Assembly: GCA_964466055.1 (NCBI GenBank)
Contig: CAYXLW010000003.1
Span: forward strand, 1 to 64,000
Reading direction: 5' to 3'
DNA from: CAYXLW01 sp964466055
GTDB lineage: Bacteria > Patescibacteriota > Gracilibacteria > GCA-2401425
Length of the DNA: 64,000 nucleotides
The first letter of the stretch is position 1. Each line of letters opens with the position of its first letter. The notes below the pieces were generated by a model that made no database searches, was not told the origin of the DNA, and saw only the letters and a program-made list of their open reading frames with translations. A program made the position numbers and the translations under genes. Below are positions 50,929 to 60,187 of this stretch, one piece after another.

Positions 50929-51363
50929 TTATATTTCTACTATCTTTGGAGTTTGAGCTTTGTGTTCATGTTCTTCTCCCACAAAAATTTTTAATCTTTC
51001 TAAAACATCTTTTCTTAATTTATTTCTAGGAATCATGCCTTTAATTGCAAGCTCAAGAATTCTTGTTGGATTCTTCTCCATCATTTCTTCAGCTGAAGTT
51101 GTTTTCAAATTTCCTAAATATCCAGAATGACTATAGTACTTTTTGTCTCGAAGTTTATTTTCTCCGGTTAGTTTTACTTTCTCAGCATTTATAACTACAA
51201 CATAATCGCCTAAGTCAAGATGTGGAGTAAAAATTGTTTTATTTTTACCTCGTAGAATGTTTGTTATTTCTACCGCGATTTTACCCAATACTTTATCTTT
51301 AGCATCGATTAAATACCATTTTCTGTCAGCGCCGTTCATAATTTTTGGAACAAATGTTTTCAT
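50929..51363 (-). CDS. rplM: 50S ribosomal protein L13
   Basis: L13 core motifs are present: WYLIDAKDKVLGKIAVEITNIL, the GDYVVVINAEKVKLTGENK strand, KYYSHSGYLGNLK and AIKGMIPRNKLRKDVLERLKI. It is 144 residues, normal length, 40 bases before rpsI, the conserved pairing. Confidence 0.96.
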   Translation of the reverse strand: MKTFVPKIMNGADRKWYLIDAKDKVLGKIAVEITNILRGKNKTIFTPHLDLGDYVVVINAEKVKLTGENKLRDKKYYSHSGYLGNLKTTSAEEMMEKNPTRILELAIKGMIPRNKLRKDVLERLKIFVGEEHEHKAQTPKIVEI

Positions 51364-51383
51364 TTATTTATATTATTAACTCA

Positions 51384-51737
51384 TTAAACTAATTGAAATT
51401 CTACCATCTGAGCTCCATCTCCACCTCTAATTCGAGTGTTAACTATTCGAGTGAAACCAGAAGATCTGTCTTTATATCGACTTACAAGTTCATCTATAAT
51501 TTTCACTGAAGCATTTTTGTCTAACAAATATTCACCTATATAACGAATTGCATTCATTTTATCATTTGCTAAGACTTTTCTCTTTGCAGTAGCAATAAGC
51601 CTATCCAAATCTCTTTGTGCTTCTTTTGCCTTTTCTCTATTAGTTTCAACTCTCTCATACAAAACTAGAGATGTTACTAAATTTCTTATGGTAGCTTTTA
51701 ATGCTCCTTTTACCCGAGTGTCTTTTCTGTGTCTCAT
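51384..51737 (-). CDS. rplQ: 50S ribosomal protein L17
   Basis: L17 starts MRHRKDTRVKGALKATIRNLVTSL, followed by RVETNREKAKEAQRDLDRLI and ends GFTRIVNTRIRGGDGAQMVEFQL. At 117 residues it is standard. It follows rpoA, as in most bacteria. Confidence 0.96.
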   Translation of the reverse strand: MRHRKDTRVKGALKATIRNLVTSLVLYERVETNREKAKEAQRDLDRLIATAKRKVLANDKMNAIRYIGEYLLDKNASVKIIDELVSRYKDRSSGFTRIVNTRIRGGDGAQMVEFQLV

Positions 51738-51765
51738 GACTTTTTAATGTTATTAAGATTTTTAA

Positions 51766-52731
51766 TTATTCATTTGATAAAGATAGCCCTCTCTTTTCAA
51801 GTGCTGCGCTCACTTCTTCCATTGCCTTTTTACCAAATCCTCGAAGTGATTGTAGCTTTATCATCGTGCATTTTTCTAATTCTTCAATTGATCCAATTTC
51901 TCCATTAATAAGTGCATTTAATGTTCTTGGAGAGAAGTTAAGGATTTCAATAGGTGTATAAGATTCTCTTTCTTCGTCATTATCTTGTATTTGTGATGCT
52001 TTCGTAAAGTCTGACATAAATTCTTCTTCAACCTTAACTTCTTCCATGTCAAACAAAGAGAAGTATGAGCTAAGAATATTTGCTGAAAATTTAAGAGAAT
52101 CTTCAGGTGTCATTGCTCCATTTGTTTCTATGTCTATCACCAATTTATCTAAATCTGTATTTTCACCTACACGAGTTGGCTGAACATCATATTTAACTTT
52201 TTTTACAGGAGAGAAAAGCGCATCTGTATGTATAAATCCTATTAAATCTTCATCTTCAATTCTTTTTTTAGCTGGAGAATATCCTACATTTTTCTCAACA
52301 ATAATCTCAACCTTGAGATGAGCGTCTTTTTTTGTTAAATGTGTGATTTCATATTCGGGGTTTAAAATTTCGACTTCTGCTGAAGTTTTAATGTCAGATG
52401 CTTTTATAATCCCTTCTCCTTTTTTTTCTAAAACAATAGTTTCTCTTCCTTTTGAGTGTTTTTTAAAATTAATCCCTTTTAAGTTTAAAATTAAATCAAG
52501 AACAGAATCCTTCATTCCAGGGACAGTTGTATATTCATGTGTAACTCCTGAAACCCTCACCGCTATAATTGCTGCTCCTGGTAGCGAAGATAAAAGAACT
52601 CTTCTTAAAGCATTACCAAGAGTCACCCCATAACCAGAAGGAAGTGGTTCAATACTAAAAGACGAACTACCTTCTTCTGTAGAAAGGATTATAATTTTAG
52701 GAAGTCCAATTTCTTCTTGAATAATATGCAT
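51766..52731 (-). CDS. rpoA: RNA polymerase alpha subunit
   Basis: The N-terminal assembly domain (about 1-230) contains FSIEPLPSGYGVTLGNALRRVLLSSLPG. The C-terminal domain (about 255-315) contains FSPRTLNALINGEIGSIEELEKC and LRGFGKKAMEEVSAAL, which binds UP elements and activators. The 321-residue length is normal. Between rpsD and rplQ, as in the alpha operon. Confidence 0.97.
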   Translation of the reverse strand: MHIIQEEIGLPKIIILSTEEGSSSFSIEPLPSGYGVTLGNALRRVLLSSLPGAAIIAVRVSGVTHEYTTVPGMKDSVLDLILNLKGINFKKHSKGRETIVLEKKGEGIIKASDIKTSAEVEILNPEYEITHLTKKDAHLKVEIIVEKNVGYSPAKKRIEDEDLIGFIHTDALFSPVKKVKYDVQPTRVGENTDLDKLVIDIETNGAMTPEDSLKFSANILSSYFSLFDMEEVKVEEEFMSDFTKASQIQDNDEERESYTPIEILNFSPRTLNALINGEIGSIEELEKCTMIKLQSLRGFGKKAMEEVSAALEKRGLSLSNE

Positions 52732-52761
52732 ATAATTAGAGTTTATTGTTAAATTTAAATG

Positions 52762-53352
52762 TTATCGAGAATAAAATTCGATAATTGCTTGCACATTTAT
52801 TATTTGTTCCAGCTCATCATCTTCAGGGAGTCTTTCTATTGTAAGACTTTTTTTCTTATGGTCAATTTTTATCCATTTTAGAGGGGTTGCCTGAGAAAAT
52901 CCAACATATCTAGGTGATGTCTCCATCTTTTTACGTAATATTAATATATCTTCAGGCTCAACTAATATTGATGGGATTGTTATTTTATGTCCATTTAACT
53001 CGAAATGTCCATGTGAAATCATTTGTCGGGCATCCTTTCTTGTAACAGCAATTCCTGCTCTATACAAAACATTATCAGCACGTCTTTCAAGGTTTCTTAA
53101 AAGCTCAGCTCCAGTAACTCCTTGTGATTTATGCGCTTTTAAAAAATATTTTTTAAACTGTTTTTCAGATATCCCAAACATATATCTTGCGAGTTGTTTC
53201 TCTCTTAATTGTAAGGCATATTCTGAAGGCTTGCGAGCACGCTTACGCTTCGAAAAATGTTTTGCAAGTATAGCATCAAATTTTGGAGTTCCAACAATGT
53301 TAACACCAACACGTTTACAAAGCCTCGACATTGAACCTGTATATCTTCCCAT
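52762..53352 (-). CDS. rpsD: 30S ribosomal protein S4
   Basis: S4 binds 16S rRNA early in assembly. It has KRKRARKPSEYALQLREKQ, the S4 domain LERRADNVLYRAGIAVTRKDARQMISHGHFELNGHKITIPS, and 196 residues in total. Translation starts at MGRYTGS. In the alpha operon between rpsK and rpoA. Confidence 0.96.
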   Translation of the reverse strand: MGRYTGSMSRLCKRVGVNIVGTPKFDAILAKHFSKRKRARKPSEYALQLREKQLARYMFGISEKQFKKYFLKAHKSQGVTGAELLRNLERRADNVLYRAGIAVTRKDARQMISHGHFELNGHKITIPSILVEPEDILILRKKMETSPRYVGFSQATPLKWIKIDHKKKSLTIERLPEDDELEQIINVQAIIEFYSR

Positions 53353-53381
53353 AAATTAAGTTAATTTATTAATTATTAAAA

Positions 53382-53762
53382 TTACACCCTTCTAACTCTC
53401 CTTTTTCTGCACCCATTGTGAGGAACTGGAGTAATATCTATAATCCCTGTTATGTCTAATCCTGACATGTATAATCCTCTAATAGATTGCTCTCTTCCTG
53501 GTCCTATCCCATTTATTCTAACTGAAACTTTTTCGAGTCCAAAAATTTTCACTTTTTCAGATGCTTTTTCAGCAGCTACTTGTGCGGAATACGGAGTAGA
53601 TTTACGAGCCCCTTTAAATCCACTAGATCCTGACGATGCCCATGCAAGAGTGTTTCCTTCAACGTCTGTAATTGTTACAATAGTATTATTGTATGACGCA
53701 TATATATGAGCAATCCCCTCCGAAACTATTTTTTTTATCTTCTTTTTTGAACTTACAGCCAT
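53382..53762 (-). CDS. rpsK: 30S ribosomal protein S11
   Basis: S11 is recognised by IAHIYASYNNTIVTITDVEGN, GARKSTPYSAQVAAEKA, GPGREQSIRGL and the C-terminal DITPVPHNGCRKRRVRRV. Its 126 residues and position between rpsM and rpsD are standard. Confidence 0.97.
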   Translation of the reverse strand: MAVSSKKKIKKIVSEGIAHIYASYNNTIVTITDVEGNTLAWASSGSSGFKGARKSTPYSAQVAAEKASEKVKIFGLEKVSVRINGIGPGREQSIRGLYMSGLDITGIIDITPVPHNGCRKRRVRRV

Positions 53763-53789
53763 TTTATAAAATTAAATTATTTACTATAA

Positions 53790-54161
53790 TTAAACACCTT
53801 TTTTATTAGCAACTGTTTTTCTTGGACCTTTTCTTGTTCTAGAATTATTTTTTGTTCCTTGTCCTCGAACTGGAAGCCCCAATCTGTGTCGTATTCCTCT
53901 GTAACACCCAATTTCTTGAAGTCGTTTAATGTCGAGTCCTACTTTTCTTCTTAAATCAGATTCAACAGTATAGTTTTTTTGAAGTTCATTTCGTATGGAG
54001 GTTAATTCCTCTTCTGTTAAATCTTTTACTCTTGTATTTTCGTTTATATTTAGCCCCATTAGTATTTTTGCGCTAGTTACTTTTCCAATACCATGAACAT
54101 AAGTTAAAGAAATTATAACTCGTTTATTATCTGGAATAACTATGCCTGCGACTCTTGCCAT
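53790..54161 (-). CDS. rpsM: 30S ribosomal protein S13
   Basis: I start the protein at MARVAGIVIPDNKRVIISLTYVHGIG (ATG at 54161) because this is the family N-terminus; an upstream ATG at 54227 would run back into rpmJ. RHRLGLPVRGQGTKNNSRTRKGPRK near the C-terminus completes the S13 signature. The product is 123 residues. Confidence 0.96.
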   Translation of the reverse strand: MARVAGIVIPDNKRVIISLTYVHGIGKVTSAKILMGLNINENTRVKDLTEEELTSIRNELQKNYTVESDLRRKVGLDIKRLQEIGCYRGIRHRLGLPVRGQGTKNNSRTRKGPRKTVANKKGV

Positions 54162-54183
54162 GTTTATATAATTAATTTTTTTA

Positions 54184-54297
54184 TTATCCTTGTCTTTGCT
54201 TATGTTTAGGATCTTTACAAATAACACGAATTACACCTTCTCTTTTAATAACTTTACAACTAGGACATATTTTTTTTACTGATGCTCGTACTTTCAT
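54184..54297 (-). CDS. rpmJ: 50S ribosomal protein L36
   Basis: A 37-residue protein, MKVRASVKKICPSCKVIKRE and onward to CKDPKHKQRQG. It carries the CxxC...C...H zinc ligands of L36. It lies between infA (9 bases) and rpsM (22 bases). Confidence 0.95.
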   Translation of the reverse strand: MKVRASVKKICPSCKVIKREGVIRVICKDPKHKQRQG

Positions 54298-54306
54298 AGT
54301 GTTAAT

Positions 54307-54612
54307 TTAATTATTATCTACAATATTTGTTTCATCTCTCTCTTTACTGCCATTACCTTCTTTTTCAGTTGCACTTAGTTCTTTTTCTTTAAATCGATAT
54401 ATAATTCTACCTTTTGTTAAATCATATGGAGTCATTTCTACTTGGACTCTATCTCCAGGGATTATTCTAATATAATTCATTCGCATTTTCCCTGAAACAT
54501 GAGCGAGAATTATCATCTCAGGATAGTTTTCGTCTGTTATCTTTACTCTGAATGTAGCATTTGGCAAACATTCAAGTACTGCTCCTTCTAAAACTATGAC
54601 TTCTTTTGCCAT
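54307..54612 (-). CDS. infA: Translation initiation factor IF-1
   Basis: The S1-fold core begins at MAKEVIVLEGAVLECLPNATF (ATG at 54612) and continues with HVSGKMRMNYIRIIPGDRVQVEMTPYDLTKGRIIYRF. An upstream in-frame ATG at 54741 would add 43 unrelated residues. A polar extension of about 28 residues (ATEKEGNGSKERDET) follows the usual end. First gene of the ribosomal cluster; secY, adk and map, common upstream neighbours, are absent. Confidence 0.94.
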   Translation of the reverse strand: MAKEVIVLEGAVLECLPNATFRVKITDENYPEMIILAHVSGKMRMNYIRIIPGDRVQVEMTPYDLTKGRIIYRFKEKELSATEKEGNGSKERDETNIVDNN

Positions 54613-54795
54613 AAAACTTGAGGTTATTTTTAGAAAGCAAGAGTAAAGCTGGAGGATTTTACTCACACCAACACGATATTGCAAGAGATTTTTTCTGTAA
54701 TAGAGTTCATATTTTGAGAAGCTATAAGAATATATGGACATAAAATGCTTAAGCTGGTTTTTACATAGAGCTTTTCCATATATTTAGTCAAAAAA

Positions 54796-55302
54796 TTAAA
54801 TTCCTAAATTTTTTAATCTTATTATTTCTTTTTGAAAATCCTTTGATGTATGAAAAATAAAATCTGCCAAGGCTTTGTATATAGGAATCCTCTCTTTATA
54901 AATATCTAAAAATTCTTCTTCAATATTTTTTCCTGTCAGAGAAGGTCGATGTTCTTTTGATTTTTGGTTAATTCTTTCAAGTAAAGTTTTTTCTTCTGTT
55001 TTTACCCAAACAACAATACCTATATCTTTTATTATTTTTTGATTTCTTTCAAATGTTGGTAGTCCAGCCCCTGTTACAATAATTGTATTAGACACATTTT
55101 TGAAATTTAATATTGCTTCATACTCTCTATTACGAAAAAAAGTCCATCCATATTGATCTACTATTTTTTCAATTGTCATATTCGATTTCTCTTGAATATA
55201 TTCATCAATATCGACTAAAGACATACCAAGAGTATCTTTTAATTTTTTACCCAAACGAGACTTTCCTGCAACTCTCATTCCTATAAGGACAATATTCTTC
55301 AT
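54796..55302 (-). CDS. aroK: Shikimate kinase
   Basis: Shikimate kinase phosphorylates shikimate in the route to chorismate. It has Walker A GMRVAGKSRLG (residues 8-18), the substrate-binding DIDEYIQ pair, FRNREYEAI, a GAGLP stretch where the family usually has GGG, and HRPSL with the lid arginine. The 168-residue length fits. It would feed the AroQ-TrpE fusion at 3-5 kb. Not adjacent to other aro genes. Confidence 0.82.
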   Translation of the reverse strand: MKNIVLIGMRVAGKSRLGKKLKDTLGMSLVDIDEYIQEKSNMTIEKIVDQYGWTFFRNREYEAILNFKNVSNTIIVTGAGLPTFERNQKIIKDIGIVVWVKTEEKTLLERINQKSKEHRPSLTGKNIEEEFLDIYKERIPIYKALADFIFHTSKDFQKEIIRLKNLGI

Positions 55303-55361
55303 TTTCCTAATTTAAAAACAAAAAAATTGTAAATAAGTATAAATATAAATACAATAAAAAC

Positions 55362-55847
55362 ATGAAGAACTACCTTAATACTATTGGAAAAGAAATTATT
55401 GAAGAAAAAACAGGTAAAGTTTTAGCATATATTAATGATCTTATTTTTGATACGGAAAATGGGAAAATAATATCTGTTTTACTTAGCAATGATAAATTTT
55501 TATATTATAACAATATTTCAGATTGGAAGGTTAGAATATATGCAAAATCAGATGTTTTATTCCAAGATATTGGAGACTTACCAGATGTAAAAAAAATTCT
55601 TGAAGATGAAATTAGTATCCTTGGTAATACAGTAGTAGATGAAGATGGTATTTTTTTAGGATATTGTGAGGATATCGTTTTTGATGAGAAAATGGGGATA
55701 CTCAATAGTATAATAGTTAGAAAGTATTTTTTGGCTATTATCCCACTTAAAAAAAAAATAATTTCAAGTTCTGAAATAATTGAAATTAAAAAAGAGGGAA
55801 TTATCGTAAAGAATACTAAGATAAAAGATGCTGTTGCTGAGGTTTAG
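55362..55847 (+). CDS. PRC-barrel domain protein, two domains
   Basis: Two PRC-barrel units are visible, at residues 1-75 (GKEIIEEKTGKVLAYINDLIFDTENGKI) and 85-160 (LGNTVVDEDGIFLGYCEDIVFDEKMGIL). PRC barrels occur in RimM and in photosynthetic reaction centres and bind RNA or protein. Stand-alone pairs are common and uncharacterised. Its stop overlaps that of the converging PrdX-like gene by a few bases. Confidence 0.8.
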   Translation: MKNYLNTIGKEIIEEKTGKVLAYINDLIFDTENGKIISVLLSNDKFLYYNNISDWKVRIYAKSDVLFQDIGDLPDVKKILEDEISILGNTVVDEDGIFLGYCEDIVFDEKMGILNSIIVRKYFLAIIPLKKKIISSSEIIEIKKEGIIVKNTKIKDAVAEV

Positions 55848-56320
55848 AATTTTATATGTTTGATATCATTCTTTGTCCACTCTAAAAACTTCAAGAAATC
55901 TTCCTTAAAAATTTCTAAAGTAAAATTATTATTAGGATGAAAATTTATTTTTTCATATGTTTCTAAGTTTTTATCAATAATAACTTGTATATCTTTATTT
56001 TTATCATAAATAATTCCAAAAGGTGAAACTGAGCCAGCTGTAACATTTAAATATTTCATTAATCTTTCAGAAGATGCAAGGCTTGATTTTTTCTCATTAA
56101 GCAATTTTTCTAATTGCTTTAAGTCTACCTTTTTATGATCTTCAATAATCACTAAATAATGATTGTCTTCCTTCTTATTCCTCAAAAATAAATTTTTAAT
56201 TTTCCCACCTTTAAGATTAGGACAATATTTCCCAACTTCTTCATAACTATATACGGCATGATGTTAATACTTTATGTATTTAATATTAAGTTCAGATAAT
56301 ACTTTATAAATATTCTCCAT
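55844..56320 (-). pseudogene. YbaK/PrdX aminoacyl-tRNA deacylase interrupted by UAA
   Basis: The region encodes a YbaK-fold protein: NLFLRNKKEDNHYLVI, a lysine helix, SSERLMKYLNVTAGSVSPFGIIYD and a FHPNNN strand, as in PrdX/ProX, which hydrolyse mischarged tRNA-Pro. Starting at the ATG at 56320, the N-terminus reads MENIYKVLSELNIKYIKY, then TAA (56264-56266), then HHAVYSYEEVGKYCPNLKGG in the same frame. Family members have a charged residue before the HHAV motif, so a GAA-to-TAA change (codon 19) is the simplest explanation. The full unit is 158 codons. Internal restart from TTG (MRNKK...) would lose a conserved section. Pseudogene or base error. Confidence 0.75.
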
Positions 56321-56326
56321 ATATCT

Positions 56327-56884
56327 TTATAAATAAATTACATCATCAACTTTTTTATCATACTCACCCATAGGGATTTCTTCTAAAATTTGGGAAGAGA
56401 AAGCTAGAGAAATTGTATTAATATTTTTTTCTAATTTTGATATTTTGTCTAAAAACCTATCATAATATCCACCTCCTTGTCCTAATCTTTTTCCGTCATT
56501 GGTAAAAGCGATACCTGGGACAATTATTAAATCTAAGACCTCTGGAGATTTTTCTCCACCTAATTTTTCATTAGGCTCATAGATTCCAAACTTAGATCTA
56601 GTAAAATTATCTAAATTCTCTACTTTATAAATTTTCAAGTTTTTATTAAATACTTTTGGGAAGTAAAAAGTTTTTTCTGTGTTTCTCTGAAATAATGTTA
56701 AAACATTGATTTCCCATTTTAGTGGATAAAAAAGCATAATATGTCTCGCATTTTTCCAGAGTACGGTTTGCTTAAGTTTATTACAAAGCAGAAGAGATTG
56801 ATCTTCTCCTTTAAACTCCATGAGCTTCTCTTTAATATATTTTCTTAGCTCATCCTTTTTTATTTTAATATTATTTTTCATCAA
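56327..56884 (-). CDS. 5-formyltetrahydrofolate cyclo-ligase
   Basis: This enzyme converts 5-formyl-THF to 5,10-methenyl-THF with ATP. The signature GKRLGQGGGYYDRFL and PGIAFTNDG are clear, with the N-terminal IKKDELRKYIKEKL helix. The 185-residue length is normal. Its start abuts the stop of holA, so the two are coupled. Together with glyA it keeps one-carbon folates cycling. Confidence 0.9.
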   Translation of the reverse strand: MMKNNIKIKKDELRKYIKEKLMEFKGEDQSLLLCNKLKQTVLWKNARHIMLFYPLKWEINVLTLFQRNTEKTFYFPKVFNKNLKIYKVENLDNFTRSKFGIYEPNEKLGGEKSPEVLDLIIVPGIAFTNDGKRLGQGGGYYDRFLDKISKLEKNINTISLAFSSQILEEIPMGEYDKKVDDVIYL

Positions 56885-57856
56885 TTATAACTTTAAAATC
56901 ATTGTCTCAAGTGCTAATGCCAATGCCTTTTCGTTTTTATTAGATATAATAATTCCACCTGTTTTTATGCCAATATCAATATCTAAAAGTTTTTTATAAA
57001 TTTTTTGTAATTCTTCAGAGGAGAAATTATTTACAAACTTAAATATCTTAGATGCAACAAATGGATGCAATTTTAATTCTTTTATAAGAATATTTTTATC
57101 TACTTTCGGAAACTCTTTAGCAAGAATAAGAGTTCGAATTTGACCTATAATTGTAAAAAGCACTTGAATTAAACTCTCTCCTTTTTTAAGAATGTTGTTA
57201 AACTCTTTTAATGCCTTTTTTTTATTTTTTTCACTTATCGCGTCTATTAACTGAAAGATATTAAATGAAACATCAGGAATGATAAGTTTTTCAATATCAT
57301 TTTCAGAAATTGCTTTTTCTTTTCCTTTATATGCAATCAATTTATCAATTTCATTATTTATTTGCCAAAGATTATTTCCTACATATTCTACAAAAAATTC
57401 TAATGCTGAAGGTAAAAAACTTCCCCCCTTTTCTTGGGCATTCTTATGAATCCATTTTTTTATCTCATAATCACTTAAAGGTTTAAATTCTTCAATTTCA
57501 GCATGTTTTATAAATTTTTTATAAAAACTTGTTCTTTTGTCTGGATTAGCTTCTATAAATACAACTACAAAAGTTTCATCAATATTCTCTAATGTTGCTA
57601 AAATATTGTCTGATTTTTTGTCATCAATTTTATCTCCAACCTTAGGTGGGAGGTTTTTTATAAATATAAGTCGCTTTTCTGCTAGAAATGGCATACTTTC
57701 TAAGTCTGAGGTTATTTCTCCTGCAGTTAATTCTTGCCCGTCAAGTACAGAAATATTCATATCTCCATTGTATTTTTCAGAAAAAGCTTTTATCCATTTT
57801 TGCTTTTTTTCATCAATGAGAAATGTTTCTTCGCCTGTCCAGAAAAAGATAGACAT
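56885..57856 (-). CDS. holA: DNA polymerase III delta subunit
   Basis: HolA opens the beta clamp in the clamp loader. The N-terminus MSIFFWTGEETFLIDEKKQKW matches the delta domain I opening. DLESMPFLAEKRLIFIKNLP, IKKWIHKNAQEKGGSFLPSALEFFVEYVGNNLWQINNEIDKL and a C-terminal helical collar (residues 215-323) follow. Its length of 323 is standard. First gene of a two-gene unit with the cyclo-ligase. Confidence 0.9.
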   Translation of the reverse strand: MSIFFWTGEETFLIDEKKQKWIKAFSEKYNGDMNISVLDGQELTAGEITSDLESMPFLAEKRLIFIKNLPPKVGDKIDDKKSDNILATLENIDETFVVVFIEANPDKRTSFYKKFIKHAEIEEFKPLSDYEIKKWIHKNAQEKGGSFLPSALEFFVEYVGNNLWQINNEIDKLIAYKGKEKAISENDIEKLIIPDVSFNIFQLIDAISEKNKKKALKEFNNILKKGESLIQVLFTIIGQIRTLILAKEFPKVDKNILIKELKLHPFVASKIFKFVNNFSSEELQKIYKKLLDIDIGIKTGGIIISNKNEKALALALETMILKL

Positions 57857-58013
57857 AAAATAAAGAGAAATTAAGTATGAACTAAGATAAAAATATAGAA
57901 AAAATGATGAAAAGTAAAAATTAAAGTTTGTATCAATAAAACAAATTTTACGCTACTTGAAAAATAATTATAAAAAGTTAAAATTCTGTAACAAGAAACT
58001 AACTTTTTATTTT

Positions 58014-58646
58014 ATGGTAAATAATTCAACTAAAGATGGTAAAAACTGGGTATATTCAGATATTGTTAAAGATCATTTTTTCAATCCTAGGAATATTTTA
58101 AAAATTCCAGAAAATGAATATAAAGCGGATGGTATTGGATTTGTAGGCTCTCCAGAATGTGGAGATATGATGAAAATCTGGATAAAAGTAAAAAATGATA
58201 AAATAGTAGATTGTAAATGGCAGACTTTCGGGTGTGCTTCCGCTATTAGCTCAACTTCTATGCTTTCTGAAATGGTAACAGAAAATGAAGGGATGGGGCT
58301 TGATGATGCAATGAATATAAATCCTAACGATATTGTGACAAGACTTGGAGGACTTCCAAATAAAAAAATTCATTGCTCAGTTCTTGGGGATAAAGCGTTA
58401 AGAGAAGCTATTAATGATTATTTTAGAAGATCTAAGCAAAACTATCGCATTAAAAGGAATAAGGAAACGATTATTTGTAGTTGTATGAACGTTACAGATC
58501 ATGATATAGAAGATTGTGTTTTAGAAAGAAAAGATACATTTAAGTTGGTTCAAAAGAAAACTAATTTGGGCATAGGCTGTGGAGGATGCCATGAAAGAGC
58601 AAAAGAATTAATTAAAGAGTATAGAAAAAAATATTTTGGGGAATAA
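58014..58646 (+). CDS. NifU/IscU-type scaffold fused to a BFD-like [2Fe-2S] domain
   Basis: I start at the ATG 58014 (MVNNSTKDGKNW), because the earlier TTG at 57957 adds an unlikely basic leader. Residues 10-140 are a NifU-N/IscU scaffold with three cluster cysteines (SPECGDMMK, FGCASAISSTSM, KIHCSVLGDKAL). Residues 155-211 are a bacterioferritin-associated ferredoxin-type domain (CSCMNV and GIGCGGC). The pair builds and holds Fe-S clusters for proteins such as NrdG. No IscS gene is adjacent. Confidence 0.88.
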   Translation: MVNNSTKDGKNWVYSDIVKDHFFNPRNILKIPENEYKADGIGFVGSPECGDMMKIWIKVKNDKIVDCKWQTFGCASAISSTSMLSEMVTENEGMGLDDAMNINPNDIVTRLGGLPNKKIHCSVLGDKALREAINDYFRRSKQNYRIKRNKETIICSCMNVTDHDIEDCVLERKDTFKLVQKKTNLGIGCGGCHERAKELIKEYRKKYFGE

Positions 58647-58750
58647 CTGTTTTTTGATATCGAAAGTCAGAATTGTCTCACATTAGCTTCTTGAGCTTGC
58701 CCCTAATTTTAAAAATGATAAAGTATCAAGTGTAATTAAAAATTATTTCT

Positions 58751-60052
58751 ATGAAGAAATTAATATTTCTAATCCCAATTTTGTTTGTAATAACATCTTG
58801 TGGTTTTACTTACACGGAATTTGAAGATCCCATAGAAGACAGGCTTATGGAGTCCACAAGTGATTTGAAAGAAGTTGAGTTAGAAGGATTTCTTAAATCT
58901 CAAGAAATTAGTGTTACAAGCAAATTTACACATGCTTTATATAATGAAAACAGTGAAATAATAAGTAAGATAAAAAGTTCAAAGTTATCGTTAGTTCCGT
59001 ACGAAGAATTAAAAGTTAAGGTAAAAGGGCGATATGAAGTATTAAATGATGGAGAAAAAGTTTTAGAAGTTTATGAGATTGAGGAAATTGTAGAAGACAC
59101 AAGCCCTTTTTCAGAAGAAGAAATCTTATGGAAAAAGTACAAAGAGACAGACTCATTATTTTCATTTGAATATCCTGAAATTTGGAAAATTGTACGTGCG
59201 AACAAAGTTACATATCTTAAAAAAGATAATGATAATATAGTGAAAATTACAGGGCTTCAAAATCCTAATAATGCACCAGTTTCTACTTTTGTTTCAGGAG
59301 AACATCAAGAAGTTACTATTAATGGCACTGTTGCACTAAAACAAACAAAAGAAAATGGTTTTGATCTTTATTTAAAAGCTCCTGAGACTATTATAAAAAT
59401 AAGTTTCAATGCAGATAAAGCTGATGAACAAAGAGAAACATATTTCTATTCTTTTTTAGAATCATTTAGTTTTTCTGAAAATTCTAAAGAATTACAGAAA
59501 TGCGGAGGTTCTGAAAATATTTTGTGTTCAGAAGGATTTAGGTGTGAACTGACAAGGGGTAATAGTGGAGTTTGTATTGATATAACATCAACGGATACAG
59601 AATATGAAGAATTTGGTACTTTCACTGAAGATAAAGAGGAAATAAAGAAATCAGAAAATATAGAAATTGATATGCCAGAAGAAAAAGTAAATGAAAAAGT
59701 TCTTCTTGAAGATATTAATTTTGATGATGGCAGACTATATGAGAACAAATATATGAACTTTTCTCTTCAATATCCTAAAAGCTGGTGGTTTAAAAGCTTT
59801 GGTACAAAAGAAGGAAGTTTATGGCATATTGAGTTTGCAGAAAAAGAGATTGAAAATATTGGAGATGGTATTATCATGGTAGATGTAAAAAGTGGAGTGC
59901 AAAAATTAACAATAAAGGAAGATGGGGGGAAAACAACAATTTTATTGCCAAAAAATTCAAACTCATACTTAGAAATTACTGGATACTCTGATCAATCTGA
60001 AAATATAAGAAAAATAGCTAGTTCCTTTGTTGAAAATTTAGAAAGTAATTAG
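58751..60052 (+). CDS. Lipoprotein with two repeated domains
   Basis: A lipoprotein signal peptide ends in the lipobox ITSC at about residues 14-17 (LIFLIPILFVITSC). Residues 128-240 (SFEYPEIWKIVRAN) and 335-430 (SLQYPKSWWFKSFG) each start with a Tyr-Pro-x-x-Trp module resembling PsbP-like or DUF1795-like domains. A small four-cysteine segment (KCGGSENILCSEGFRCELTR) and an acidic linker lie between them. It should be anchored on the outer face of the membrane. Function unknown. Confidence 0.7.
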   Translation: MKKLIFLIPILFVITSCGFTYTEFEDPIEDRLMESTSDLKEVELEGFLKSQEISVTSKFTHALYNENSEIISKIKSSKLSLVPYEELKVKVKGRYEVLNDGEKVLEVYEIEEIVEDTSPFSEEEILWKKYKETDSLFSFEYPEIWKIVRANKVTYLKKDNDNIVKITGLQNPNNAPVSTFVSGEHQEVTINGTVALKQTKENGFDLYLKAPETIIKISFNADKADEQRETYFYSFLESFSFSENSKELQKCGGSENILCSEGFRCELTRGNSGVCIDITSTDTEYEEFGTFTEDKEEIKKSENIEIDMPEEKVNEKVLLEDINFDDGRLYENKYMNFSLQYPKSWWFKSFGTKEGSLWHIEFAEKEIENIGDGIIMVDVKSGVQKLTIKEDGGKTTILLPKNSNSYLEITGYSDQSENIRKIASSFVENLESN

Positions 60053-60187
60053 GTAAAAATTTATTTATAATATGAATTATGAGGAAGCTTATAAATAAAG
60101 GATTAATTAAGAAAGCCTAAAACCTAATTCCCTAAAGTCTGTATATTAAAATATAAAATTCTAATTTTAATTCTTAATTTTTTACTT

